From contig NZ_PQNY01000013.1 of assembly GCF_002917885.1 (NCBI RefSeq), positions 22,485 to 86,484 of the forward strand: a stretch of 64,000 nt of DNA. Direction: 5' to 3'. Positions 8,191 through 15,841 of the stretch are shown here, piece after piece. The notes beneath the pieces are model-generated. The model ran no database searches, was not told where the DNA came from, and saw only the letters and a program-made list of their open reading frames with translations. Made by a program: the position numbers and the translations under genes. This DNA is from Flavobacterium croceum DSM 17960 (GTDB lineage: Bacteria; Bacteroidota; Bacteroidia; Flavobacteriales; Flavobacteriaceae). How positions within the stretch are numbered: position 1 is the stretch's first letter; each line of letters opens with the position of its first letter.

Positions 8191-8482
8191 TTTTGGCGAT
8201 TTAATAAATTCAGAAAAACCTGTATTGATTGATTTTTTTGCAACTTGGTGTGGCCCTTGTCAAATGTTAGGACCTATACTTAAACAAGTAAAAGATAGTT
8301 TAGGCGATAGAATAACAATACTTAAAATTGATGTAGATCAAAACCAAGAGATAGCTTCGAGTTACCAAGTACGCGGTGTGCCTACTATGATGCTCTTTCA
8401 AAATGGTCAAATGTTGTGTAGACAATCGGGTGTTTTATCAAAAGAAGATATTATTCAAGTAATAGTAGACAAATCAATATAA
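8180..8482 (+). CDS. Thioredoxin
   Basis: A 100-residue classical thioredoxin. The redox motif WCGPC places Cys24 and Cys27 after the strand VLIDFFAT. The cis-proline loop is RGVPTMMLF, and the usual Asp in the VLIDFF strand is present. There is no signal peptide, so it is cytosolic. It starts inside the preceding small membrane gene (11 bp overlap) and its stop touches the DUF6132 start, making a tight unit. In this setting it probably reduces persulfides or rhodanese intermediates, or regenerates the neighbouring Cys-pair proteins, rather than being the main cellular thioredoxin (inference). Confidence 0.95.
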   Translation: MKSSFGDLINSEKPVLIDFFATWCGPCQMLGPILKQVKDSLGDRITILKIDVDQNQEIASSYQVRGVPTMMLFQNGQMLCRQSGVLSKEDIIQVIVDKSI

Positions 8483-8686
8483 ATGAAATACATTTCAAAA
8501 AATATTATTTTAGCTTTTGTAGGAATATTTGTAGGTGCTTTATGCGGTTACTTGTATTATAAATATGTTGGATGCGCCTCGGGTACATGTGCTATTACTT
8601 CAAAACCAGTAAATAGTACACTTTATGGTGCATTAATGGGTGGATTGTTATTTAGTTTGTTTTCTGATAATAAAAATAAAAAATAG
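8483..8686 (+). CDS. DUF6132 small membrane protein
   Basis: A 67-residue protein that starts immediately after the thioredoxin stop. It has two transmembrane segments (about 8-28 and 45-61). Between them is GCASGTCAITSKP, the Cys-x4-Cys signature of DUF6132, a Bacteroidota family. The GC-x4-C spacing is the same as in the DUF2892-like protein two genes upstream, although the two are not obviously homologous elsewhere. Its function is unknown. Association with rhodanese and thioredoxin genes argues for sulfur or thiol handling at the membrane. Confidence 0.85.
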   Translation: MKYISKNIILAFVGIFVGALCGYLYYKYVGCASGTCAITSKPVNSTLYGALMGGLLFSLFSDNKNKK

Positions 8687-8703
8687 AGTAATCTATTTTT
8701 TTG

Positions 8704-8726
8704 TATATTTGCTAACCAAATGGTTA
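8704..8726 (+). promoter_or_regulatory. -7 element and TetR-type operator in front of the exporter operon
   Basis: TATATTTG at 8704-8711 matches TAnnTTTG. Directly behind it, TAACCA-AA-TGGTTA (8713-8726) is a perfect inverted repeat that covers the expected transcription start, 14 bp before the TetR gene start. A repressor bound here would block initiation, so I read it as the autoregulatory operator of the TetR protein. No TTG at -33 spacing was found. Confidence 0.65.
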
Positions 8727-8740
8727 AACTAAAAAGTTAA

Positions 8741-9337
8741 ATGACAACCGAAGAAAAAATTTTTCAAGCCGCTCAAAAAATATTTGAAAAAAAAGGATAC
8801 GCAGGTGCTAGAATGCAAGAAATTGCCAATGAAGCGGGAATAAATAAAGCAATGTTACATTATTTTTTTAGAAGTAAAGAACAGTTATTTGAAGCCGTTT
8901 TTTTGAACGCATTCTATAAAATAGCTCCAAAAATGAATATAATATTCATGTCTGAAATGTCTCTTTTTGATAAAATTCGAAGTTTTACAGATGAATACAT
9001 ATCGTTTATAGTTCACAATCAATATTTGCCGGCTTTTATTATACAAGAAATGAATAACAACCCCGATTTTGTTCAAAAAGTACTTCAAAATGAAAATGCT
9101 CCTAAGCCTACAGTATTATTTAAACAAATAGAAACCGAAATTGCTCAAGGAATTATTAAGCCTATAAATCCGAAACAATTACTATTAAATATTTTTTCAA
9201 TGACTGTTTTTCCGTTTGCAGCCCCTATGTTGGTTAAGGGCTTGTTACAAATTTCTCAAGAAGAATTTAATACGCTTATGCACGAACGAAAAACACTTAT
9301 TGCCGAACAAATTATAAATGCAATTAAAAATGAATAA
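8741..9337 (+). CDS. TetR/AcrR family repressor of the ABC exporter operon
   Basis: A 198-residue regulator. The N-terminal HTH is typical (FQAAQKIFEKKGYAGARMQEIANEAGINKAMLHYFFRSKEQLFEAVF, roughly residues 7-54). The remaining helical domain would bind an inducer and dimerise. Its stop codon overlaps the downstream tolC-like gene start (8 bp), so regulator and exporter form one transcript. Gene order TetR-TolC-HlyD-ABC-ABC-permease-permease parallels E. coli cecR-ybhGFSR, where CecR affects sensitivity to cefoperazone and chloramphenicol. The palindrome overlapping the start region of its own promoter is the likely operator. Confidence 0.92.
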   Translation: MTTEEKIFQAAQKIFEKKGYAGARMQEIANEAGINKAMLHYFFRSKEQLFEAVFLNAFYKIAPKMNIIFMSEMSLFDKIRSFTDEYISFIVHNQYLPAFIIQEMNNNPDFVQKVLQNENAPKPTVLFKQIETEIAQGIIKPINPKQLLLNIFSMTVFPFAAPMLVKGLLQISQEEFNTLMHERKTLIAEQIINAIKNE

Positions 9338-10562
9338 AATAGTAGCTTTACTTCTGTTTTTTACTTCAGTAGTATATTCACAAAATATTTCTTTGCTCGA
9401 ATGTTATCAATTGGCAGAAAAAAATTATCCATTGGCACAACAAATTTCGTTATTAGACCAAAAAAATAATTTTGATACAAAAGCATTGTCAAAAAATAAG
9501 TTACCAAAAATAGATGTAAATGCTCAAGTTACATATCAGTCGGAAGTAACAATGATGCCTATTTCATTGCCAAATGTATCTATCAGTCCGCTTAATAAAG
9601 ATCAATATAGAACTACGCTAGATGTAACACAATTAATTTACAACGGAGGACTTACAGATGCTAGCATCAAATCAAAAGCAGCACAAACAGCATCACAAAA
9701 ACAATCTGTGCTTGTAAACTTGTATCAATTAAAGCCAAAAATAAATCAGTATTATTTTACAGTTTTACTTTATCAAGAAAAAATAGAATTACTCAAAGCA
9801 AAACAACAGTTGTTACTTTCAAAAATAAAAGAGATAAAAGTAGCCGTAAAAAATGGAGCTGTTTTACCCGCATCTGAACAAGTTTTGGAAGTAGAAAATA
9901 TAAAAATAGATCAGCAAATTACAGACTTTCAAACAGAAAAATTAAAGAATATTTCAAATTTATCACAAGTATTGGGTGCAAAAATTGCTGACGATGCAAA
10001 GTTTCAATACGAATTTTCAGAAATAACAAGTACAAGACCTGAATATGAGTATTTTAATTTGAAAAATAAAGAAATTGAGTTGTCCAAACAAGTTTTAGAC
10101 AAATCTAGATTGCCAAAAATAAATGCTTTTGCACAATTGGGTTATGGAAATCCAGCTTTAAATATGCTTAAAAATTCATTTGAGAGTTTCTATTATACAG
10201 GAATAAAATTAAACTGGAACCTATTTGATTGGAATAAAATCAAAATTGAAAAACAAAGTCTTCTTATTAATTCTCAAATCATAGAAACTGAAAAAGAAGT
10301 CTTTGATTTAAATAAAAATGCACAACGTAAAGAGACCGAACTCGAAATACAAAAATTAAAGTCTTTTCTTCAACAAGATCAAGATATTATTGCTCTTCGA
10401 GAAAAGATACTTAAAAGCGCCGATGCTCAAATGCGTAATGGAGTAATTACTTCTGCCGATTATTTGGTAGAAGCAACGAATCTTTTTGAAGCAAAAACAA
10501 ACGAAAAATTACATAAAGTACAACTTTATTTAGCTCAAGCTAATTATCAAATAATAAAATAA
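9330..10562 (+). CDS. TolC family outer membrane efflux protein (ABC exporter partner)
   Basis: The start at 9330 is chosen because it begins a clean signal peptide (MNKIVALLLFFTSVVYSQ); an in-frame ATG at 9318 would add four residues ahead of it. The 410-residue mature-type protein has the long coiled-coil helices and repeated structure of TolC. LECYQLAEKNYPLAQQ opens the first repeat, and a related pattern recurs at about residue 240, with GLKLNW-like strands (GIKLNWNLFDW). It forms the outer-membrane channel for the HlyD/ABC complex encoded downstream. It overlaps the TetR gene by 8 bp and is followed by a 105 bp leader region before hlyD. Confidence 0.92.
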   Translation: MNKIVALLLFFTSVVYSQNISLLECYQLAEKNYPLAQQISLLDQKNNFDTKALSKNKLPKIDVNAQVTYQSEVTMMPISLPNVSISPLNKDQYRTTLDVTQLIYNGGLTDASIKSKAAQTASQKQSVLVNLYQLKPKINQYYFTVLLYQEKIELLKAKQQLLLSKIKEIKVAVKNGAVLPASEQVLEVENIKIDQQITDFQTEKLKNISNLSQVLGAKIADDAKFQYEFSEITSTRPEYEYFNLKNKEIELSKQVLDKSRLPKINAFAQLGYGNPALNMLKNSFESFYYTGIKLNWNLFDWNKIKIEKQSLLINSQIIETEKEVFDLNKNAQRKETELEIQKLKSFLQQDQDIIALREKILKSADAQMRNGVITSADYLVEATNLFEAKTNEKLHKVQLYLAQANYQIIK

Positions 10563-10568
10563 ATACAT

Positions 10569-10640
10569 ATCTATGAAATCGCCATTATCAACAAGTTTGT
10601 GTAAGCAAACACCTATGATTAAAAAGGCGATACCATAGGT
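10569..10640 (+). promoter_or_regulatory. Bistable structured leader RNA in front of the hlyD-ABC genes
   Basis: In the tolC-hlyD gap, CTATG-AA-ATCGCC (10571-10583) can pair with GGCGAT-AC-CATAG (10626-10638) as an 11-bp stem with a 2x2 internal loop. Alternatively ACCTATG (10611-10617) can pair with CATAGGT (10634-10640). The two folds use the same 3' strand. The 6-bp inner part of the first stem can also coexist with the second as a pseudoknot. Between them sits GTTTGT-GTAA-GCAAAC (10595-10610), a GNRA-capped hairpin. There is no T run, so it is not a simple terminator. I match it to no known riboswitch class. Confidence 0.5.
10573..10638 (+). CDS. Possible 21-residue leader peptide ORF
   Basis: ATG at 10573 opens 21 codons ending at TAG 10636-10638. 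The peptide begins MKSPLSTSLCKQ and ends KKAIP. It begins 10 bp after the tolC stop and spans exactly the alternative RNA stems described here, so a ribosome on it would decide which stem forms. This is the layout of attenuator leaders such as those of erm and cat genes, and the downstream genes encode a probable drug exporter. It could equally be a chance ORF; only position and overlap with the stems support it. Confidence 0.3.
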   Translation: MKSPLSTSLCKQTPMIKKAIP

Positions 10641-10667
10641 TACCATTAAAAAATAAAATTTAAACAT

Positions 10668-11558
10668 ATGAAAAAGCTTACAAAAAATATAATTTATTTA
10701 ACCTTATTTCTAGCTATTTTTTCTTGTTCTAAAAAAAATGAAAAGGCAGATGGTTATGGAAACTTTGAGGCTACAGAAATTACAATTTCTTCAGAATCTA
10801 GCGGAAAAATAACAAAAATAATTCCAGCAGAAGGCGACTTTGTTAAAAAAAACCAACTATTGGCAGTAATAGATACTACACAATTGTATTACATAAAACA
10901 ACAATTGCTGGCAACAAAAAATACTGTATCTTCAAAAACGGAGTATGTAGCGACACAAGTTGAGGTTTTAAAACAGCAGTTAAAAACGGCTCAAATAGAA
11001 CAAAGTAGAGTTGTAGCTATGTATCGTGAAAATGCTGCAACCAAAAGACAAGTAGATGAAATTGATGGAAAAGTAAAAGTCATTTTAGAGCAAATTAAAA
11101 ACGCAAAAACCCAAAACACACCCATTGCGACCGAAGTTAAATCGGTAGACGTGCAAATAGAAAAAATAAACGATCAGATAAAAAAAAGTAGCATTTATAG
11201 TCCAATTTCGGCAACGGTATTAACCAAATATGTAGAGCAAGGAGAAGTTACGGCTTTTGGTAAACCTCTTTTTAAACTAGCAGATATATCAAAATTGGAA
11301 CTTCGAGTTTATGTAAGCGAAAAACAATTGTCGAATATTAGAATAGGACAAAAAGTTACTGTAAAAGTCGATACAGAAAATAGTATGAAACCGTATCAAG
11401 GAACAATATCTTGGATTTCTTCTCAAGCGGAATTTACCCCAAAAGTAATTCAAACCAAAGAAGAGCGTGTAAATTTAGTCTATGCTGTAAAAGTAACCGT
11501 AAAAAACGATGGCTATTTAAAAATAGGAATGCCCGCAGAAATGTGGCTTAAACAATAA
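10668..11558 (+). CDS. HlyD family periplasmic adaptor (YbhG-like), lipoprotein
   Basis: A 296-residue membrane fusion protein. The N-terminal signal ends in the lipobox IFSC, so the mature protein is lipid anchored. It has a first half-lipoyl (barrel-sandwich) segment (SSGKITKIIPAEGDFVKKNQLLAVID), a coiled-coil hairpin (about 75-165), the second half-lipoyl with YSPISATVLTKYVEQGEV, and a beta-barrel (LELRVYVSEKQLSNIRIGQKV). It links the inner-membrane ABC permeases to the TolC partner. It is followed 5 bp later by the first ATPase gene. The leader in front of it has unusual secondary structure and a short ORF. Confidence 0.92.
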   Translation: MKKLTKNIIYLTLFLAIFSCSKKNEKADGYGNFEATEITISSESSGKITKIIPAEGDFVKKNQLLAVIDTTQLYYIKQQLLATKNTVSSKTEYVATQVEVLKQQLKTAQIEQSRVVAMYRENAATKRQVDEIDGKVKVILEQIKNAKTQNTPIATEVKSVDVQIEKINDQIKKSSIYSPISATVLTKYVEQGEVTAFGKPLFKLADISKLELRVYVSEKQLSNIRIGQKVTVKVDTENSMKPYQGTISWISSQAEFTPKVIQTKEERVNLVYAVKVTVKNDGYLKIGMPAEMWLKQ

Positions 11559-11563
11559 ATAAT

Positions 11564-12463
11564 ATGGGTATTCTAGTAGAAAATATTTCTAAAAAATATC
11601 AAAATACTACAGCCATTCAAGATATTTCTTTTGAAGTAAACAAAGGAGAACTTTTTGGTCTTATTGGTCCAGATGGTGCTGGTAAAACTACTATTTTTAG
11701 AATCGTTACTACTTTGCTTATTCCAAATAGTGGTAAGGTTACTGTTGCAGGTTTAGATGTTGTACAGCAATACAAACAAATACGAAATATAGTTGGCTAT
11801 ATGCCTGGTAAATTTTCGTTGTACCAAGATTTAACAGTCGAAGAAAATTTGCAGTTTTTTGCCACAATTTTTGGAACAACTATTTCTGAAAATTACCATT
11901 TAATAAAAGATATTTACACGCAAATAGAACCCTACAAAGCCCGTAGGGCAGGGGCATTATCTGGCGGTATGAAACAAAAATTAGCATTATGCTGTGCACT
12001 AATTCATAAACCTAAAGTATTATTTTTAGACGAGCCTACAACAGGCGTAGACCCTGTATCTAGAAAAGAATTTTGGGAAATGCTCAAAAGACTAAAGCAA
12101 TTTGGAATTACAATTTTGGTTTCTACACCATATATGGACGAAGCTTCTTTGTGCGATAGAATTGCACTTATTCAAAAAGGTAAAATTCTTAAAATAGATA
12201 CACCACAAAGATTAATACAAAATTTTTCAAAGATAATTTGGAATATTAAATCGTCAAACAAATATCTATTGCTTGAAGATTTAAAAGCATTTGAACACAA
12301 ACATAGTGTATTCGCATTTGGAGATTCGATGCACTTTATAGCAAAAACAGATTTGGTATCGAAAAAGGAGATAGAAAATTATTTGAAAACTAAAAATCAT
12401 TCTGATATAGAAGTAAATAAAATAGAACCAACTATAGAAGATATTTTTATGGATTTAAGTTAG
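11564..12463 (+). CDS. ABC exporter ATP-binding subunit 1 (YbhF N-half-like)
   Basis: A 299-residue nucleotide-binding protein: Walker A GPDGAGKTT (35-43), signature LSGGMKQK (132-139), Walker B VLFLDEP (152-158) with catalytic Glu157, and an H-loop degenerate position at STPYMDEAS where the usual His is Pro. Together with the next gene it corresponds to the two halves of E. coli YbhF, here encoded separately. The C-terminal 80 residues form the extra domain found in DrrA-type exporter ATPases. The missing switch His suggests asymmetric ATP hydrolysis within the heterodimer (inference). Confidence 0.92.
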   Translation: MGILVENISKKYQNTTAIQDISFEVNKGELFGLIGPDGAGKTTIFRIVTTLLIPNSGKVTVAGLDVVQQYKQIRNIVGYMPGKFSLYQDLTVEENLQFFATIFGTTISENYHLIKDIYTQIEPYKARRAGALSGGMKQKLALCCALIHKPKVLFLDEPTTGVDPVSRKEFWEMLKRLKQFGITILVSTPYMDEASLCDRIALIQKGKILKIDTPQRLIQNFSKIIWNIKSSNKYLLLEDLKAFEHKHSVFAFGDSMHFIAKTDLVSKKEIENYLKTKNHSDIEVNKIEPTIEDIFMDLS

Positions 12464-12465
12464 TT

Positions 12466-13200
12466 ATGCCACAAAATACAATGATAAAAGTAGAAAACCT
12501 AACCAAAACTTTTGGCAATTTTACAGCCGTAAAAGGTATAAGTTTTGATGTTAAAAAAGGTGAAATTTTTGGGTTTTTAGGAGCAAATGGCGCAGGAAAA
12601 ACCACTGCAATAAAAATGCTAATAGGAATTTCAAAGCCTACAAGAGGCACTGCTGTTGTTGCAGGTTTTGATGTACAAACAGATAGCGAAAAAGTGAAAA
12701 GAAATATTGGTTATATGAGCCAAAAATTTTCAATGTATGACGATTTAACAATTCGTGAAAATATTGTTTTTTTTGGAGGAATTTATGGATTATCAAGACA
12801 AGAAATTAAACAAAAAACCGAACAATTAGTACAAGAACTTGAATTGGAAAACTACATAGATCAATTGGTAATTTCTTTACCCTTGGGTTGGAAACAAAAA
12901 TTGGCGTTTTCGGTGGCTATGCTACACGAGCCTCAAATTGTTTTTTTAGATGAGCCAACGGGTGGTGTAGATCCAATAACAAGAAGACAATTTTGGGAAA
13001 TGATTTACGCCAAAGCACATACAGGTACTACCATATTTGTAACAACACATTACATGGATGAAGCCGAATATTGTGATAGAGTATCGATTATGGTTGATGG
13101 AAGTATAGAAGCACTAGATAGCCCCAAAGGATTGAAAGAAATCTATGGAGTAAACTCTATGAATGATGTATTTTTAAAATTGGCACGTAATATAGAATAG
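12466..13200 (+). CDS. ABC exporter ATP-binding subunit 2 (YbhF C-half-like)
   Basis: A 244-residue ATPase. Walker A is GANGAGKTT (39-47) and Walker B is IVFLDEP (158-164). The switch His is present in VTTHYMDEAE. The signature is degenerate: LPLGWKQK (138-145) instead of LSGGQ, the same change known from the second half of YbhF-type proteins. Start 12466 (MPQNTMIK) leaves 2 bp after the preceding stop; 12481 (MIKVENL) is a possible alternative. One partner lacks the switch His and the other has the altered signature, so the pair likely forms one canonical and one degenerate ATP site. Confidence 0.92.
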   Translation: MPQNTMIKVENLTKTFGNFTAVKGISFDVKKGEIFGFLGANGAGKTTAIKMLIGISKPTRGTAVVAGFDVQTDSEKVKRNIGYMSQKFSMYDDLTIRENIVFFGGIYGLSRQEIKQKTEQLVQELELENYIDQLVISLPLGWKQKLAFSVAMLHEPQIVFLDEPTGGVDPITRRQFWEMIYAKAHTGTTIFVTTHYMDEAEYCDRVSIMVDGSIEALDSPKGLKEIYGVNSMNDVFLKLARNIE

Positions 13201-13201
13201 C

Positions 13202-14314
13202 ATGAACAGAAAAGTTTTTATTGGGTTTGTAAAAAAAGAGTTTTTTCATATTTTTAGAGATAGACGCTCTATGATTATTCTTTTTGGAATGCCATTGGTA
13301 CAAATTTTACTTTTTGGTTTTGCCATTACAAATGAAATTAATAATGTTTCTATTGCCGTATTGGATAAATCTAAAGATGTTGAAACCCAAAAAATCATTC
13401 ACAAAATTGCTGCTTCACCTTATTTTGAAATAGAAAAAGTACTTCATGCAGAAAGCGAGATAGAACCTATTTTTAAATCAGGAAAAGTAAAAGCAGTACT
13501 CATTTTTGAATCTAATTTTAATAAAAAAATTCAAACAACATCACTAGCCAAAGTTCAAGTAATAACAGATGCTACTGAGCCCAATACCGCCAATACCATT
13601 ACTGCTTATGTAAATGCCATACTTCAAAATTATTCTAAAGAAATAAATCACAATGCACATTCAAAATACGATATAGCCATAGAATCACAATGGCGATATA
13701 ATCCAGAACTCAAGAGTGTATATACTTTTGTACCTGGTGTAATGACTGTAATTTTAATGCTTGTTTCTGCCATGATGACTTCTATTTCTATTGCACGCGA
13801 AAAAGAATTAGGCACTATGGAAATACTTTTGGTTTCTCCCTTAAAACCAATTTTGGTAATACTAGGCAAGGTTTTTCCTTATATATTTTTATCGATTATC
13901 AATGCCATTATCATTGTTGGATTGGGCTTTTTTGTATTTAAAATGCCTATAAACGGAAGTTTATTTTTACTAACTTTAGAAAGCATTTTATTTATAATAA
14001 CCGCTTTAGCCTTAGGAATTTTAATTTCTACAATTTCCAATTCACAACAAACTGCCATGATGATTTCGCTAATGGGGCTTATGCTACCCGTTATCATACT
14101 TTCTGGGTTTATTTTTCCTATATCGAGTATGCCTTTGCCTATGCAAATTATCAGTAATATTATTCCAGCAAAATGGTTTATTAGTATTGTAAAAGCCATT
14201 ATGCTTAAAGGTGTTGGAATTCAATTTATATGGAAAGAAACCCTTATTTTACTCTTTATGACAATGATTTTTATGCTATTGAGTATGAAAAAATACAAAA
14301 TAAGATTGGAGTAA
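13202..14314 (+). CDS. ABC-2 type permease (YbhS-like)
   Basis: A 370-residue permease of the ABC-2/DrrB-YadH type. It has one N-terminal transmembrane helix after KEFFHIFRDRRSMIILFGMPLVQILLFGFAI, then a periplasmic domain of about 150 residues, and a C-terminal block of five helices. The coupling motif IAREKELGTMEILLVSPLKP, found in exporters of this class, lies around 197-216. It starts 1 bp after the ATPase stop and pairs with the next gene as the second half of the membrane channel. By analogy with YbhS/YbhR it moves hydrophobic drugs or cations; the substrate is unknown. Confidence 0.92.
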   Translation: MNRKVFIGFVKKEFFHIFRDRRSMIILFGMPLVQILLFGFAITNEINNVSIAVLDKSKDVETQKIIHKIAASPYFEIEKVLHAESEIEPIFKSGKVKAVLIFESNFNKKIQTTSLAKVQVITDATEPNTANTITAYVNAILQNYSKEINHNAHSKYDIAIESQWRYNPELKSVYTFVPGVMTVILMLVSAMMTSISIAREKELGTMEILLVSPLKPILVILGKVFPYIFLSIINAIIIVGLGFFVFKMPINGSLFLLTLESILFIITALALGILISTISNSQQTAMMISLMGLMLPVIILSGFIFPISSMPLPMQIISNIIPAKWFISIVKAIMLKGVGIQFIWKETLILLFMTMIFMLLSMKKYKIRLE

Positions 14315-14336
14315 GTCTTAATAAAACGTGTATTAC

Positions 14337-15464
14337 ATGAAAATTATTTTATTTATAATTCAAAAAGAATTCAAACAAATTTTTAGAAATAAAGCGATGT
14401 TGCCTTTGTTGTTTGTAATGCCTTTTATGCAATTACTTATTTTATCAAATGCGGCTTCATTTGAAATAAAAAACATTAAAATTGGTTTTGTAAATCATGA
14501 TAATTCTCAAACATCGTACAAACTTATTAGTAAATTTCAATCGGTATCTATTTTTAGTCTATCTGAAAATTTTTCTACGATAAAAGATGCCGAAGCGAGT
14601 ATGGAGCAAGGTAAAGTTGATGTTATTGTAGAAATTCCAAATCATTTAGAAAAAAAACTTCTTAACGATAACCAAACTTCTCTATCTGTAATTATCAATG
14701 CTATAGATGGCGCTGCAGCGGGAATAGAAAATGTGTATGTTACTCAGGTTATTAAAGATTTTAACCAAAGCATAAAATCAGAATTGGTCATGACTTCTTT
14801 TGATTCTGAAAACAAACCTTATTTTAATGTAATTGCGATACCTTCTTTTTGGTACAATAACACACTAAATTACAAAACCTATATGGTACCAGGTATTTTA
14901 GTTTTATTGGTAACGATGCTAACTCTTTTTTTATCGGGAATGAATATTGTACGTGAAAAAGAAATAGGAACTCTAGAGCAAATTAATGTTACGCCTATAA
15001 AAAAACATCAATTTATTGTAGGAAAATTATTTCCATTTTGGGTTATCGGGTTGTTGGTTCTTACCATTGGTTTACTCATTGCCAAAATAGTTTTTTCTAT
15101 TCCAATTTTGGGAAATGTGTTTATTATTTATGGTTTTGCAGCTTTATACCTTATGGTTATTTTGGGCATTGGATTATTTATTTCCAATTTTACCGAAACT
15201 CAGCAACAATCTATGTTTATATCTTGGTTTTTTATGGTAGTATTTATTTTAATGAGCGGACTTTTTACTCCTATAGAAAGTATGCCCGTTTGGGCTCAGA
15301 GGATAACGTATATCAATCCGATACGATATTTTGTAGAATTTACACGAATGGTTATGCTTAAAGGATCTGATTTTTATGAGGTTCGTATACATTTTATGAT
15401 TATACTAGCGTATGCAATACTGGTAAATTTTTTAGCCATTTGGAGTTATAAAAAAGTTAATTAA
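14337..15464 (+). CDS. ABC-2 type permease (YbhR-like)
   Basis: A 375-residue permease with the same topology as its neighbour (N-terminal helix after QKEFKQIFRNKAMLPLLFVMP, large outer domain, five C-terminal helices). The motif IVREKEIGTLEQINVTPIKK lies around 204-223. The ATG at 14337 is preferred; a GTG at 14328 would add three residues (MYY). It is 22 bp after the first permease and is the last gene of the TetR-controlled operon. The two permeases are paralogues and should form a heterodimer. Confidence 0.9.
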   Translation: MKIILFIIQKEFKQIFRNKAMLPLLFVMPFMQLLILSNAASFEIKNIKIGFVNHDNSQTSYKLISKFQSVSIFSLSENFSTIKDAEASMEQGKVDVIVEIPNHLEKKLLNDNQTSLSVIINAIDGAAAGIENVYVTQVIKDFNQSIKSELVMTSFDSENKPYFNVIAIPSFWYNNTLNYKTYMVPGILVLLVTMLTLFLSGMNIVREKEIGTLEQINVTPIKKHQFIVGKLFPFWVIGLLVLTIGLLIAKIVFSIPILGNVFIIYGFAALYLMVILGIGLFISNFTETQQQSMFISWFFMVVFILMSGLFTPIESMPVWAQRITYINPIRYFVEFTRMVMLKGSDFYEVRIHFMIILAYAILVNFLAIWSYKKVN

Positions 15465-15531
15465 CTTTATTACTTTAAAAACATATTATATATTTACATC
15501 AAATTAGTATCAATTTTAAAAATAAAAAAAG

Positions 15532-15738
15532 ATGAAAAAATTAGCATCAATATTGGCTGTATCGGCTTTATTATTTTCAATGAACGTATCTGCTCAAGAG
15601 CAAGAGCCAAAGCAAAAAAAGAAAAAAGCAAAAACAGAAAAATCTTGTTCTGCTGACGAGAAGAAATCTTGCGAAAAAGGAGAGAAAAAAGGAGGATGTT
15701 GCTCTCACAAAAAAGCAGAAGAGAAAAAAGCAGAATAA
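15532..15738 (+). CDS. Small secreted Lys/Cys-rich protein
   Basis: A 68-residue protein. A signal peptide of about 21 residues ends at VSAQ. The mature part is almost entirely Lys, Glu and Ala with four to five cysteines (KSCSADEKKSCEKG, GGCCSHKK). It resembles small, low-complexity, possibly metal-binding periplasmic peptides found in flavobacteria; I recognise no named family. The Cys-Cys-Ser-His segment could bind a soft metal ion. It is preceded by a TATATTTA -7-like element (15489-15496) and followed by a clear terminator, so it is probably its own unit. Confidence 0.65.
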   Translation: MKKLASILAVSALLFSMNVSAQEQEPKQKKKKAKTEKSCSADEKKSCEKGEKKGGCCSHKKAEEKKAE

Positions 15739-15764
15739 TTTTTATTTTGTATCATAAAATTGCT

Positions 15765-15793
15765 AAGCGTTTCTTTATTGAAACGCTTTTTTT
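15765..15793 (+). terminator. Intrinsic terminator
   Basis: Stem AAGCGTTTC/GAAACGCTT (9 bp) with loop TTTATT, followed by seven T residues. It ends the transcript of the small Lys/Cys-rich protein, 27 bp after its stop. Confidence 0.88.
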
Positions 15794-15837
15794 GTAACTA
15801 TTGTTACCTAGATAACTCTTTGATTTATTTACATTTG
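15794..15837 (+). promoter_or_regulatory. Perfect GTAAC-N4-GTTAC box plus -7 element
   Basis: GTAAC-TATT-GTTAC (15794-15807) is a perfect inverted repeat and begins 1 bp after the preceding terminator's T run. The perfect -7 element TACATTTG is at 15830-15837, 29.5 bp from the box centre. The next ATG is only 4 bp after the -7 element, so the transcript may be leaderless. Confidence 0.7.
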
Positions 15838-15841
15838 TTTT

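Noticed and set aside
13879..14199. 106-codon minus-strand frame inside the first permease gene
   Set aside because: Antisense shadow of the transmembrane region of the permease; no independent support.
15038..15361. 107-codon plus-strand frame inside the second permease gene
   Set aside because: It is an alternative frame within a clear ABC-2 permease with aromatic-rich, non-protein-like composition.
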